A stretch of DNA of 64,000 bases from Haemonchus contortus. Lineage: Eukaryota; Nematoda; Chromadorea; Rhabditida; Trichostrongylidae. The notes under the pieces are model-generated. The model saw only the letters and a program-made list of their open reading frames with translations. It had not been told where the DNA came from and ran no database searches. A program made the translations under genes and the position numbers. Shown piece by piece: positions 25,101 through 33,870 of this stretch. Positions within the stretch are counted from its first letter, which is position 1; each line of letters opens with the position of its first letter. The DNA lies in assembly GCA_000469685.2 (NCBI GenBank), contig LS997563.1, positions 4,661,281-4,725,280 of the forward strand, written 5' to 3'.

Positions 25101-27801
25101 AAGACATCATGTTTAATTCATACGAAGGAGACCAAAAGTGGGGGTCCAAATTGACCTTCACTACCGTGACTGTTGCCCCCGTCATTCCCGTCTTCTTTGA
25201 TGATTGTCATGACTGAGCAGATGGGGACTGATTTGGACTGAAGTATTACGCTGAAAAGGATTTTACGGTATTTCCGGTCGTATAAAATACGGTATACATA
25301 GGGATAGTGCGTGGTTTCCGATTCCATACTTTATAGTACTTAGTTCCAAGTCCAAGAGGAATGAATAGATGGAGGGTGCATTGGTGAAAGTCAATTACCA
25401 AAACTATTATAAAGTTTGCCCTAGAAATAGCCTCTCTGAACAGAGATGCTATATCTCACAGTTGAGCTTTTTTCTCATTTCTGATGAGGTTTTCCAGGCT
25501 CTTCCCCTCTCAGTTGGTCTGGATAAAGCCGTTTCAATAAGAGAATTAACCGAAAAATGCAAAGAGTTCAGAAAGCCACTAGAAGCACCAGAAATCTCCG
25601 GTGGGCAGTCGCCGTTTTGTTCCCAATCCTTCCTTTCCCGCATTGGCAATCGTGTGTTTAGCAACCCTACGATCTGAGACTTTACAAATATTGATCAGCG
25701 TATTCTTCATTCATACCATTGCCCGCTAGTGATCAACTAAAGCCGTTCAATAAGAATCTGCTGGACCTCTACATTTGCCATGTCTCCGTCTTCCAGAGCT
25801 TCCAAAGATGATAGCAAAATCTTTATTATTCAATGGCTCTAGACACGATCGCACGCCAGATTGTTAGGTTCTACGGCAGCGCCGTGATCCATTGAAGCTA
25901 GACAGTCATACAATCGCGGTTGTGCGTCTCGGCCTGTCCCTGTCAATTTAGCCCCAACAGAGATTAGTGGAAAGCATTTGTGGCACAGTACAGTAATCCA
26001 ATACTAAGCAGTTGTCGCTATCGAAATAGGAGGTCCCATTGAAATTGGATGTATGGTGTTCGTGTAAGAACTTCGCGGCCCGCTTTGCCACTGCGCCATT
26101 TCTCCTTATACCCCGAAACTTCAACCTTTGCATGGAATTCTGTAAATTCTGAAACCACTTTGAGCGTTATTGAATTATATTGTGACTACATGAATTACTG
26201 TAGATTGGAATGCAATTGGTATACTTCAGCAGAGCCATTTACTTTCACAGTTGCTTGTTAGTGTTCATGAGTCTTTTGATGTTGCCGAAAATCGTTTCTG
26301 AACGAAAACATGAGGCATGATATGTCGTTGAGCAGTAAAAAAAAGTAGAACAGTATGTACCGGACTATAGTGCTGTTTTTCCTAGAGGACATCAAAGTTC
26401 CATGACAATCAAAGGTGTCAATCTAAGACAAAAGATTACTTCTCTTCTCTGCTTTTTAATTGAGCTTGACAGTTTCGGGCCTACTTTTGGCTGGGTAGTT
26501 GGTAGTGAGATTCCATTTCAAGTTCATGGAAAGGGAAATATCAATTCAAGAGATACTGGGTGACGAAATATCTTTCAAGTCTGGATAAAGATCTCCACGC
26601 AGTGCACAGTGCACATTCGTCTTGTACAGTAATCTGGATAGGCCCCAGTGGATAGGCCCCAGTCAACAGACTTTGTAAGAAAGGGGACTTGTTTGACTGT
26701 GCTGGCAGCTGATCCGGGACGGGTTCAGAACCTACGAGCTAAACTTGTCCTAAACTATCTCACTTGTACTGAACAATGCCCTCTATGTTTCTGAGTGAAT
26801 GCCAGCTCTGTGGCGCATTCTCTAAATCGTGAGATTATAAACGAATTGCAGAAAACTGAAAATATTTTTTATTCACCTCTGCAAAATTAGACAAAATTTG
26901 TTTACTTGTTTATTTATTCCTATTTATATAATAATTTCAGGTGCTCGCCACTGATATGTCTAAGCATATGTCTCTATTGGCTGATTTGAAAACAATGGTA
27001 GAAGCAAAGAAGGTGGCCGGCAACAATGTGATCGTTTTAGACAAATACAACGATAAAATCCAGGTAAGCTCTTCGGGAACGACTTTGGAACCCACCTAGA
27101 TGGACCCATATTATGATACCCCTTGTAGGTTCTGCAATCGATGATTCACCTGGCGGATTTATCGAATCCAACGAAGCCGATCGAACTTTATCGACAATGG
27201 AATTCGCGAATTCTTGAAGAATATTGGCGACAAGGTGATCGGGAGAAAGAACTCGGTATAGAGGTGTCACCAATGTGTGACCGAGGGAATGTCACCATCG
27301 AGAAGTCACAAGTGAGTCCCCCTTTTCTTCTGTTGCCTCCACCCGGGAGACGGGCAGTAGGAGCGGTCTCGTGTAATCGATCCGCCGCACGTGGCTGTCG
27401 CGGACCATTTACATCATTGTAACGGTTCTAGCGCTCTGCATACAGCTCAATTGCTATACGATTATTACCTTTGGCATGGTTCTACTGCTAGTTCCTTCGT
27501 TCCTGTATTTCTTACTTGGTGCTGCAATCTGCTACATTCCTCCGCGCGCGACGTCACTCCCGCCGCGACGCGACATTTCGTTCCTACTGCACCACACCCC
27601 CTCCAATTTGATTGTTAAGATAAAACTCATTTTTTTTAGGTCGGCTTTATCGACTACATAGTTCATCCGTTATATGAGACGTGGGCTGATCTGGTATATC
27701 CAGATGCACAGAACATACTCGATCAGCTTGAAGAAAATCGTGAATGGTATCAATCGCGAATCCCTGAAGAGCCTGAATCAGCTCGTTCAGGGAACTCGTA
27801 G
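4129..27801 (+). CDS. pde-4: cAMP-specific 3',5'-cyclic phosphodiesterase, PDE4 family (13 exons)
   Basis: Hydrolyses cAMP to 5'-AMP inside the cell. Exons: 4129-4415, 16226-16319, 16631-16733, 16790-16866, 18574-18714, 19815-19985, 20385-20489, 20546-20689, 20756-20855, 23527-23681, 26941-27063, 27129-27311, 27640-27801. All junction phases agree and the sum is 614 codons plus stop. UCR1 lies near residues 64-150 and includes the PKA-type site RRESFLYR (Ser67) and [12 protein letters not shown]2 lies near 155-235 with [12 protein letters not shown] and SVSEMASSK. The catalytic domain covers about 327-565: [10 protein letters not shown] (acid His352, metal His356), HDVDHPG (His392, Asp393), HLADLSNP (Asp510) and invariant Gln561. 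The C-terminus is short, ending soon after REWYQSRIP, without the Ser-Pro ERK site of mammalian long forms. The first ATG after an in-frame TGA (4087) was taken as start. An upstream or alternative first exon is possible. The 3' site before exon 3 is the weak TTTAAAG. Confidence 0.93.
9641..9918 (-). mobile_element. tRNA-derived SINE, copy 1
   Basis: On the minus strand it starts with a tRNA-like head: an A-box-like stretch (GTTGGTGCAGTGACAAGTGG), then about 30 bp further a B-box (GGTTCAAATCC). A family-specific body follows that contains GAGTCTGGTACCAA on the plus strand and ends near GATGGGCCCTGCATTCGAC. The same body recurs at seven other places in the window, which defines the family. Located in pde-4 intron 1. 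Confidence 0.75.
14734..15071. repeat. trinucleotide runs (GTC, GCA) in pde-4 intron 1
   Basis: Runs of GTC at 14734-14752 and 15026-15058, a (GCA)n run of about nine units at 14813-14838, and TCGG repeats to 15071. They produce open frames of poly-Ser, poly-Ala and poly-Asp on different strands, which I read as repeat artefacts and not as genes. Confidence 0.8.
17697..17933. repeat. TCGG and GTC/GTGGTC repeat cluster in the UCR2 intron
   Basis: (TCGG)n at 17697-17732, GGTGGT runs near 17766-17795 and GTC/GTGGTC runs at 17871-17933. It sits in the pde-4 intron 16867-18573, between the two UCR2 exons. A further (GTC)n run follows near 18325-18352. This intron has nothing else I can recognise. 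Confidence 0.8.
20165..20194. repeat. (GCA)n microsatellite in a pde-4 intron
   Basis: About nine GCA/GTA units followed by CAGTCAGTCAG. It lies in the intron 19986-20384, just before the first exon leading into the catalytic domain. Confidence 0.8.
20856..23526 (+). other. pde-4 intron 9 (2.7 kb)
   Basis: Phase-1 intron inside the Asn codon after HDVDHPG...INS. It holds the only sense-strand SINE copy (22738-23004) and otherwise AT-rich sequence without recognisable features. Confidence 0.8.
22738..23004 (+). mobile_element. tRNA-derived SINE, copy 2 (sense orientation)
   Basis: The only plus-strand copy. A-box-like GGTGTAGTCGGTGTGTGGCA and degenerate B-box GAATTGAATCCC are followed by the family body read in reverse relative to the other copies. 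It ends in GATTCTGAATGGAAGTCGAA and GGGCGCATCCCTC. It carries an extra AC-rich stretch between the two boxes and a diverged middle. In pde-4 intron 9. Confidence 0.7.
23682..26940 (+). other. pde-4 intron 10 (3.3 kb)
   Basis: Phase-0 intron. It holds an antisense SINE (24371-24580) and a GGCC/GGCT-rich patch near 24940-24990. A 309-bp open frame at 25369-25677 has no splice partners or motifs. A short direct repeat (GGATAGGCCCCAGT twice) lies at 26637-26664. Confidence 0.75.
24371..24580 (-). mobile_element. tRNA-derived SINE, copy 3
   Basis: Plus strand reads GGCCTATGCAATGACTTCC ... CCCAGATGAGTCTGGTACC ... GGATTCGACCTCGTGGCC ... CACTTGTCACTACACCACC, the same body and tRNA-like head as the other copies. 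The far tail (TCAATCCCGTCT part) is missing. In pde-4 intron 10. Confidence 0.75.
27345..27600. mobile_element. short TIR element B, copy 1
   Basis: Ends carry inverted repeats: GACGGGCAGTAGGAGCGG at the left and CGTTCCTACTGCACCACACC at the right, the inner 13 bp matching. The interior has no transposase and includes CGATCCGCCGCACG and CCGCGACGCGAC. It fills most of the last pde-4 intron. Two more copies are at 47413-47647 and 58127-58226. Confidence 0.7.
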
Positions 27802-28528
27802 CCCCGTAGCGATTCTTCCGTCCGTCGTATTGTTTTACTTGCCTGCTGTATCGGTCGGGTCGTTTTAATTTATGCTTAGCTCTATGTGTTTCCACACATC
27901 TTTCACGCACACGTACACGTACTGTGTTTATGTCTGCATAACTAGTTTATTCATTGCCGGGTGTCTGTCTATGCAACCAACCTGCGGTCTCCAACGTCGT
28001 ATTCGGACTTCTACCATTCGGTTCGGTTCGGTCCATTCATTTGTACGTTTGTTTGTTTGTTTGTTTTCTTCCTAGGAGCGATTGTTCTTCTCTCACATCA
28101 TCATCATCACCCATCCCTGTTTCCCAGTCGCGCTAGAGTTTTTCAAACACATGTGTAGGTGCTTCATGTTCGTTACCTTTTCTTCCCCCCTGGACCCCAG
28201 GGATCCCTCAGACGGGATTTCCTTCAGCAGTCCCCACCTAGATGCTTTCCTACTTCCCCTCGCTCGCAATCTCTCCATTGTCGCACGCGCTTTACTCGGC
28301 CAGTCCTGCCAAAATCTCTGTCCAGAATTCTTCTTCTTCTTCAGTTTGTTGCAGCACTGCTGAGTTGTCATTTGTGTTCTCATGTTCTAGCATTAATTCA
28401 TATTTTACAGCCTATATTGTGATAATTATAACCCCCATATGTCGTCTCCACCCTTTTCATTAAAATTTGAAAAGGTGATGAGCATAACATAAAGAAAGCT
28501 TTAAATCAGTTACCAATGCCATGCACTT

Positions 28529-28549
28529 AATAAATTTCTATCAAATAAA
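28529..28549 (+). promoter_or_regulatory. candidate polyadenylation signals of pde-4
   Basis: Two AATAAA hexamers, at 28529-28534 and 28544-28549, about 730-750 bp after the stop codon in AT-rich DNA. They are the first AATAAA matches I found after the stop, implying a 3' UTR of roughly 0.75 kb. Confidence 0.5.
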
Positions 28550-28767
28550 GTTTTATGAAAAATTGTGGTCTCAAATTCTCTCACAGTATCATTGTCAGAA
28601 GGCTCAGAAGGCCTCGTTGCCAGATTCGTATGGAGAACAAACCGAAAAGGGCTCCAAAGCAGAAACCTCGAATAGGAGTCTTCGGCGGTTTTGAATCGCC
28701 CGTTTATGCTGCCTGGATGACTTTGGGCTCACACCCAAAAATCCGGTAACGTCATTCGGGATGTAAA

Positions 28768-29272
28768 GGCACAGTTCACGATAAAAATGGTTTTTGGGTT
28801 TCCCCTATACGATGAATTGAGGCCCCCGCGTATACCATATCCGGCACTAGTAGGTCGGAAAACGGCCTAGTTAGGGAGTTATGAAGGCTTAAAAATTGGC
28901 CCGTGTGTATCCTCGGACGAGTTTCACCGGCATTGTAGAGGCTGCACAAGCGGTTACAATGGAACCCATGTAGGAAGCTCAAACAACTTGTCATGATCAA
29001 TAGCGTCAGTGAAAGACAGTGCTGTACAGTTCTGGCTTGATGTAGTCAGCCCTTTGTGCAATTGCAATAACTGGAATCTCGTCCGAATGACCCTTCCATG
29101 TTATTCATGTCATGGTAATCTCGTCCAACCCCTATTTTCCCTACTCTTGAGGAGCCATATTTAACTCAATATCGGCAAATTTTGCTTTTTTTTCACTACC
29201 AATGAACCATTCCCAACCTATACTTCCGCTTTACGACTAAAAAGGGGTACTCAAAATCATCGTGAACTAAGC
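28768..29272. mobile_element. TIR element A, copy 1 (about 500 bp, non-autonomous)
   Basis: Left end GGCACAGTTCACGATAAAAA and right end ATCATCGTGAACTAAGCC form imperfect terminal inverted repeats (TTCACGAT/ATCGTGAA). The interior encodes nothing but contains GTTTCACCGGCATTGTAGAG and CTCGTCCGAATG, which recur in two other copies in opposite orientation. It lies immediately downstream of pde-4, just after the polyadenylation signals. Confidence 0.75.
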
Positions 29273-29913
29273 CTTCAATGAAATGGGGGGCTTGGTGAAA
29301 TGAGATAGTTAGGGACGAGTTCGTAGTGGCGGAAGGATTGAGAGAAGTGTAAAAGGTGGAAAGTCGAAGAAAAAGCTGTTCGACTGAAAGAGCTGGTAAG
29401 CAGAGAACTGCTCCTACAATAAGTATTCAATGAGTCAAGTAGTATGAAAAAAAAAATCGCTGTTTACAGCTCATATGCGTGCGTTGAGGGTTTCTCTGCA
29501 GGGATTCAGCATTTGACTCGGAAAATATGGAAGAAGCCTGATCGTACCTTTGGTTCTCATTTCCTTGGAAATATCGACAAGTCGTTTCATTCCAGTTCTT
29601 AGATTCCTCTGTAGATTACATGGGTCCGTTCTCTACTCGGACCATCTCCATCATCATTTGCTTCCAAACTGCAATTTCCTGATAGGCTCAGGAATGTTGA
29701 AGCTTGGGGGTTTTCTAAGGCGGCTTGCCGCTTAATGTTTAACCCAGAAGTGAAAGAAAATCTTCCAGAAGGACAGGAGGCCTTCTCAATTACCTCCAAG
29801 TAGCAAAAAACCCCTTCTGCTCCTCAAACTACCCGCTCTTAATTACCTTCGCCTGCTCTCTCTGAATCAGTGAGTTTTACAAGTTCAACCAGGATGACAT
29901 ACGCTTCTGAAGG

Positions 29914-30023
29914 TCCGATGGGCCGGCGGGCAGCTCGGCTCAGCAGGACCGAGCCCACACCCCTCCATTGGAGGGAGTGTGGGCTCGGTCTTGCTGAGCC
30001 GAACTGCCCGCCGGCCCATCGGA
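29914..30023. repeat. 110 bp GC-rich hairpin in the left foldback arm
   Basis: Starts TCCGATGGGCCGGCGGGCAG and ends with its inverse, with stems of about 50 bp. The centre is ACACCCCTCCATTGGAGGGAGTGT. It is the counterpart of 31541-31650 in the right arm. Confidence 0.85.
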
Positions 30024-31540
30024 CAGCTTGGTGAAGCCGAATTGGGCTTCAGCCGCCAAAAAACTGATTGGCAGGCTGACATGGTCGACGATCAAGCCGA
30101 AACAATGTGGCCTCACGGTGTAGCGGATACGAGTCCCGACCCATTTCTGTGAAGTGGCGGGTTCGGATTCGCGGCGTTACACCGCATTTATATTTTGTTT
30201 GAGTGGTTGCGTTCGCAGGTATGGCCCAGCGCATTCGAGCTGGGCCATACCTACAAAATGGACTTTGCATAACAAATTTTGAATAAATTGTAGATTCCAA
30301 AACAGCGGATTCCTTGCATCAGCCATTTACCTCGAGCATTCCAGGGCTTCCCACTTACGATCTCCTCAGCAAATCATAACGCTTCAGTCTTGAAGCTCCA
30401 CCATGTATGTACAGAATTAACGTTAAAGGATTCCTTGAGGCTTCGGAAAGTTGGCGATCAGCAGCTTACAGCTTCCACCCAGTCTCACAATAAATAGGCC
30501 ATTTTTCGTCTACAGTACGCGAAACTCGAAAGATCTAAATTTTCGATTTCTGGGGTGCTTTGGAGTCTAGGTCTCCTCCCTTCGAACAGGCAGTACTCTT
30601 CTCTTGGCGGCTTACTTTCTGAGCCCATGTGCAACCCAACGGAGGACCCGTTCCATTACCATCTCCGCTTGCATCGTATGAAGCCGAAGGCGTGTCCTCC
30701 ACATGGGGGCTTTGATGTCCTCACAGAAGCGGGGCGAGGGTTTATCTTGACAAGCTCTGGCGGTTATGGAATGATGCATTTGTTGAGTAGTTTACAGGTG
30801 CATGCGCTCGCTTCAAAATGTCTCGTTCCTTGGTTTACACTCTCATCCAGTACTGCATTCCCTTTACCTTCATACTTATCTGTTCTCTGTTGTTCAAGGA
30901 TAATCATCAGCAATACAACCCTAGATACACACGCAGAGATAGTTACAGGACCAATTTGCCGTTGGGCTGCACATCTACTGAAAGTGAGCTGCTCACAGAG
31001 GACGAAAGGAGATTGAAACTCCAGGTGCCCCGAAAATTGAAAGAAAGGAGATTTCCCGATTTTCGCGTACTGTGGAAGAAAAATGGCCTATTCATTGTTA
31101 GACTGGGTGGAAGCTATAAACCGCTAATCGTCAGCTTTGCGAAGCTTCAAGGAATCCTTTGACATGAACTCTGTCCATAAATGGTGGAGTTTCAAGACTG
31201 AAGCGCTATGTTTGCTGAGGAGTTCGTGGGAAGTCCTGAATTGCTCAATTTAATGGGTTTATGTAAGGAATCCGCTGTGTTTCGGAATCTACACTTCATG
31301 CAAAGTTTGTTAACCTATTTCGCAGGTTTGACCCTGCTTGAATACGCTTTCATGCGACGACTCAAGCAAGAAAATGATTGTGGTGTAACACCGCGAATCG
31401 GAACCGTCCACATCACAGAAATGAGTCCGGAGTCTTATCCACTACACCGTGAAACCCCACTGCTCCAGCTTGGCAGTCGGCTACGTCAGCCTGCCAATCA
31501 GTTTGATCATGGCTGAAGCCCACTTCGGCTTTACGAGCTG

Positions 31541-31650
31541 TCCGATGGGCCGGCGGGCTGTTCTGCTCAGCAGGACCGAGCCCACACCCCTCCATCGGAG
31601 GGAGTGTGGGCTCGGCCCTGCTGAGCCGAACTGCCCGCCGGCCCATCGGA
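31541..31650. repeat. 110 bp GC-rich hairpin in the right foldback arm
   Basis: Same hairpin as at 29914-30023, of equal length, with a few substitutions (GCTGTTCTGCTCAGC in place of GCAGCTCGGCTCAGC in one stem). Confidence 0.85.
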
Positions 31651-32716
31651 CCTTCAGCAGCGTATATCATCCTGGTTGAACTTGTAAAATTAACTGATTC
31701 AGAGAGAGCAGGCAAATGTAATTGAGGAGGTAACTGAGAAGGCCTTCTGTTCTTCTCGAAGATTTTCTTTCACTTTTGAGTTGAACACTTACAGTCAAAA
31801 CCGGCTTAGAAGCCCCAAGCTTCAACATTCCTAATCCTTCAGAAGTTTGAAGTTCGGAACAAATGCGATTATCTTCTGATCTCGGAACAGAGCAGAAGGA
31901 AAAAGCTACCCTTCCTTTCAAGACTAAAAAAGTTTTAGCATCCGCTTCAACAGCCCACAACGATTGACCACCTTCAAGGCTCCCAGTCGCCCTGGCCCGG
32001 CAATCATCGTCTTGCCGGAACTTTGACGATGGGCCTTCATGGATGAGCCCCTGGACGTCTCAACTGTTCTGTCCGCTTCGTGTTACCTGCTGGCTCGAGT
32101 TAATGGTAATCTCTAAATGAGAAGGGACAGAGAAATTTACGACCGGAGATGGAGCGAGTAGACAACAGACCCATGTGATCTACAGCAGATCTGAGAACTG
32201 TAATGAGGTTACTTGTTGATGTTAATGCTAAAGAAATGAGAACTAGATGTGAAATGAGATTTAAAGGTGAAAGTAATATAAGTTAAGTTAGAAAAGTAAG
32301 TTTAAGTTTAGCCTAAATTAGAAGTAGGGGTATCGTTAGAGGAGGAATGGGAAATAAGCTTGTAACGGTAGAAGGGGTGTAGTTGCATGAGGTAGTTTGG
32401 CTATAACATGGTAGATTAGCGAAGTACAGGAGCCCCCAAAAGAGTAGCGAACCAAACCATACTTTGTGAAATTTGCCCATCAAAATCGGGGATCCGCTTT
32501 AATTTTATTGCTGAAAACCTGTACCTGCATGCCAATCACAAGGCCAAACTTTTCATGCCCAGAAAAATCTGTTAACAGTCCCCCAAACCAAAAAGGGTCT
32601 TCAGCCAAAAGGAGTCCTACTTCAGCTAAACAAGCCTCGCTCATGCCACACAAACCTATCAGAATCGTCGGCTCTACCTGCTCCCACTTCACGAATCCTC
32701 GCCGCCATGATCCACC

Positions 32717-32831
32717 CCGGTTCAATGCGGGGACAGCATGAACTGGGACAAACCATTCGGCCGGCTCACCTGAGCCAGATGCGACGCCCAAATGGTTTGC
32801 CCCAGTTCATGCCGTCCCGACATTGAAACGG
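32717..32831. repeat. 115 bp imperfect hairpin
   Basis: CCGGTTCAATGCGGGGACAG at the left pairs with CGTCCCGACATTGAAACGG at the right. Stems are about 42 bp (near 85-90% matched by eye) with a loop of about 30 bp. Intergenic between pde-4 and the first astacin gene. No coding content. Confidence 0.75.
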
Positions 32832-33870
32832 CAATGAGCTCCTCGGAGCCAAACATTTGGTCAATAGGCTATAAGCGAAAAGTCGCTTGTACGCCGTTAT
32901 TGTACGAGTCACTGTACCGTACACCGCACTGCTCATGTGCTCCGTGAAAACCACTGACAGAGAGATTAAGAGATCGCCCTGTTCACCCTGAGGCCCCAGT
33001 CCTCTAGTGTTTTAGCGCTAGGAAGTCCATGGAAAAGCTGGACTTTGGTGGAAAGATGGTAGAGAAGTTGGAAATGTTCATTCATCTAGAATTTTTTGCA
33101 CTTTTTTTCTCATGGAGTCAGGCTTTCTCGTCATCATTCTATCCCTATTAAGGATATTAGTTGGTTTACATTTTAGATTAGCCCCTTTGTTGTACTCCTC
33201 AGGTGGATTTTGTATGGTGGCCCTTCCAAAAAGTGAGGAAGGAAATCAACACGGTTTTTTATAAGGAATAGTCTCGAGTTCCCGGCAAGCATGGCGCTGT
33301 TCCACCACTCTCAAAGCGTTGACGGGGTTATTGGAAACGCAAAACTTCTTAAGGTAAAAGTAGTTACTAAGCCGGTTCAGTCCTCCCTGAGACCTACTGA
33401 TACAAGCATCCAGTCCACCCATGTCCAGCCACCATATCAACGTCACGCCAAAGCCTATACCTCTCAGCTCCCTCCGCCCACACCATCCAAAGGGTCTCAT
33501 TTCCTCTGGATTATAAAGTGGGTGAACCAGAGGCATCACCGGGTGGGAGAACAGTCGACCCGAGCGATGCTTGCGCATCTTTCAAACTTTGTTGCAGACC
33601 ATAAAATAGATTGAAATTTTTGTATTCCCCGTGAACGATGAGGGGCATCAAGACAGCCTAAGAGATGGTTTCCTCAAAAGTACTACTCAGATATTTTGAC
33701 CGACTCCTTAAAAGATTTTTTTACATTTAAAAGATGTTCGTTCTCTTGTCCGCCTTACTCGCGTAGCTTTTGTTCTATACATAGTTACGAGATGGACAAG
33801 AATGAAAACGGGTATTTTTTTACTTGTGCGGAAAGTATAAACAAGAACCGAGTGTTTAGAAAATCACAAG

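Larger units (their letters stand above)
29630..31870. mobile_element. large foldback (inverted repeat) element
   Basis: The left arm, about 29630-30580, is repeated in reverse complement at about 31003-31870. Paired landmarks: GGAATGTTGAAGCTTGGGG (29691) with its complement near 31815; TTTTACAAGTTCAACCAGGATGA (29875) near 31672; and CTACAGTACGCGAAA (30512) near 31064. The left arm has an extra 40 bp at about 29803-29845. The outer 50 bp on each side are weakly matched, so boundaries are approximate. The spacer is about 420 bp. No transposase was found. Each arm contains a 110 bp hairpin. Confidence 0.75.

Noticed and set aside
26049..26110. A-box-like stretch on the minus strand (ATGGCGCAGTGGCAAAGCGG)
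   Set aside because: No B-box at the expected distance and no match to the SINE body.
30555..31016. 153-codon open frame in the foldback spacer
   Set aside because: Crosses the arm boundary, has no recognisable motif, and overlaps the more protein-like frame from 30818.
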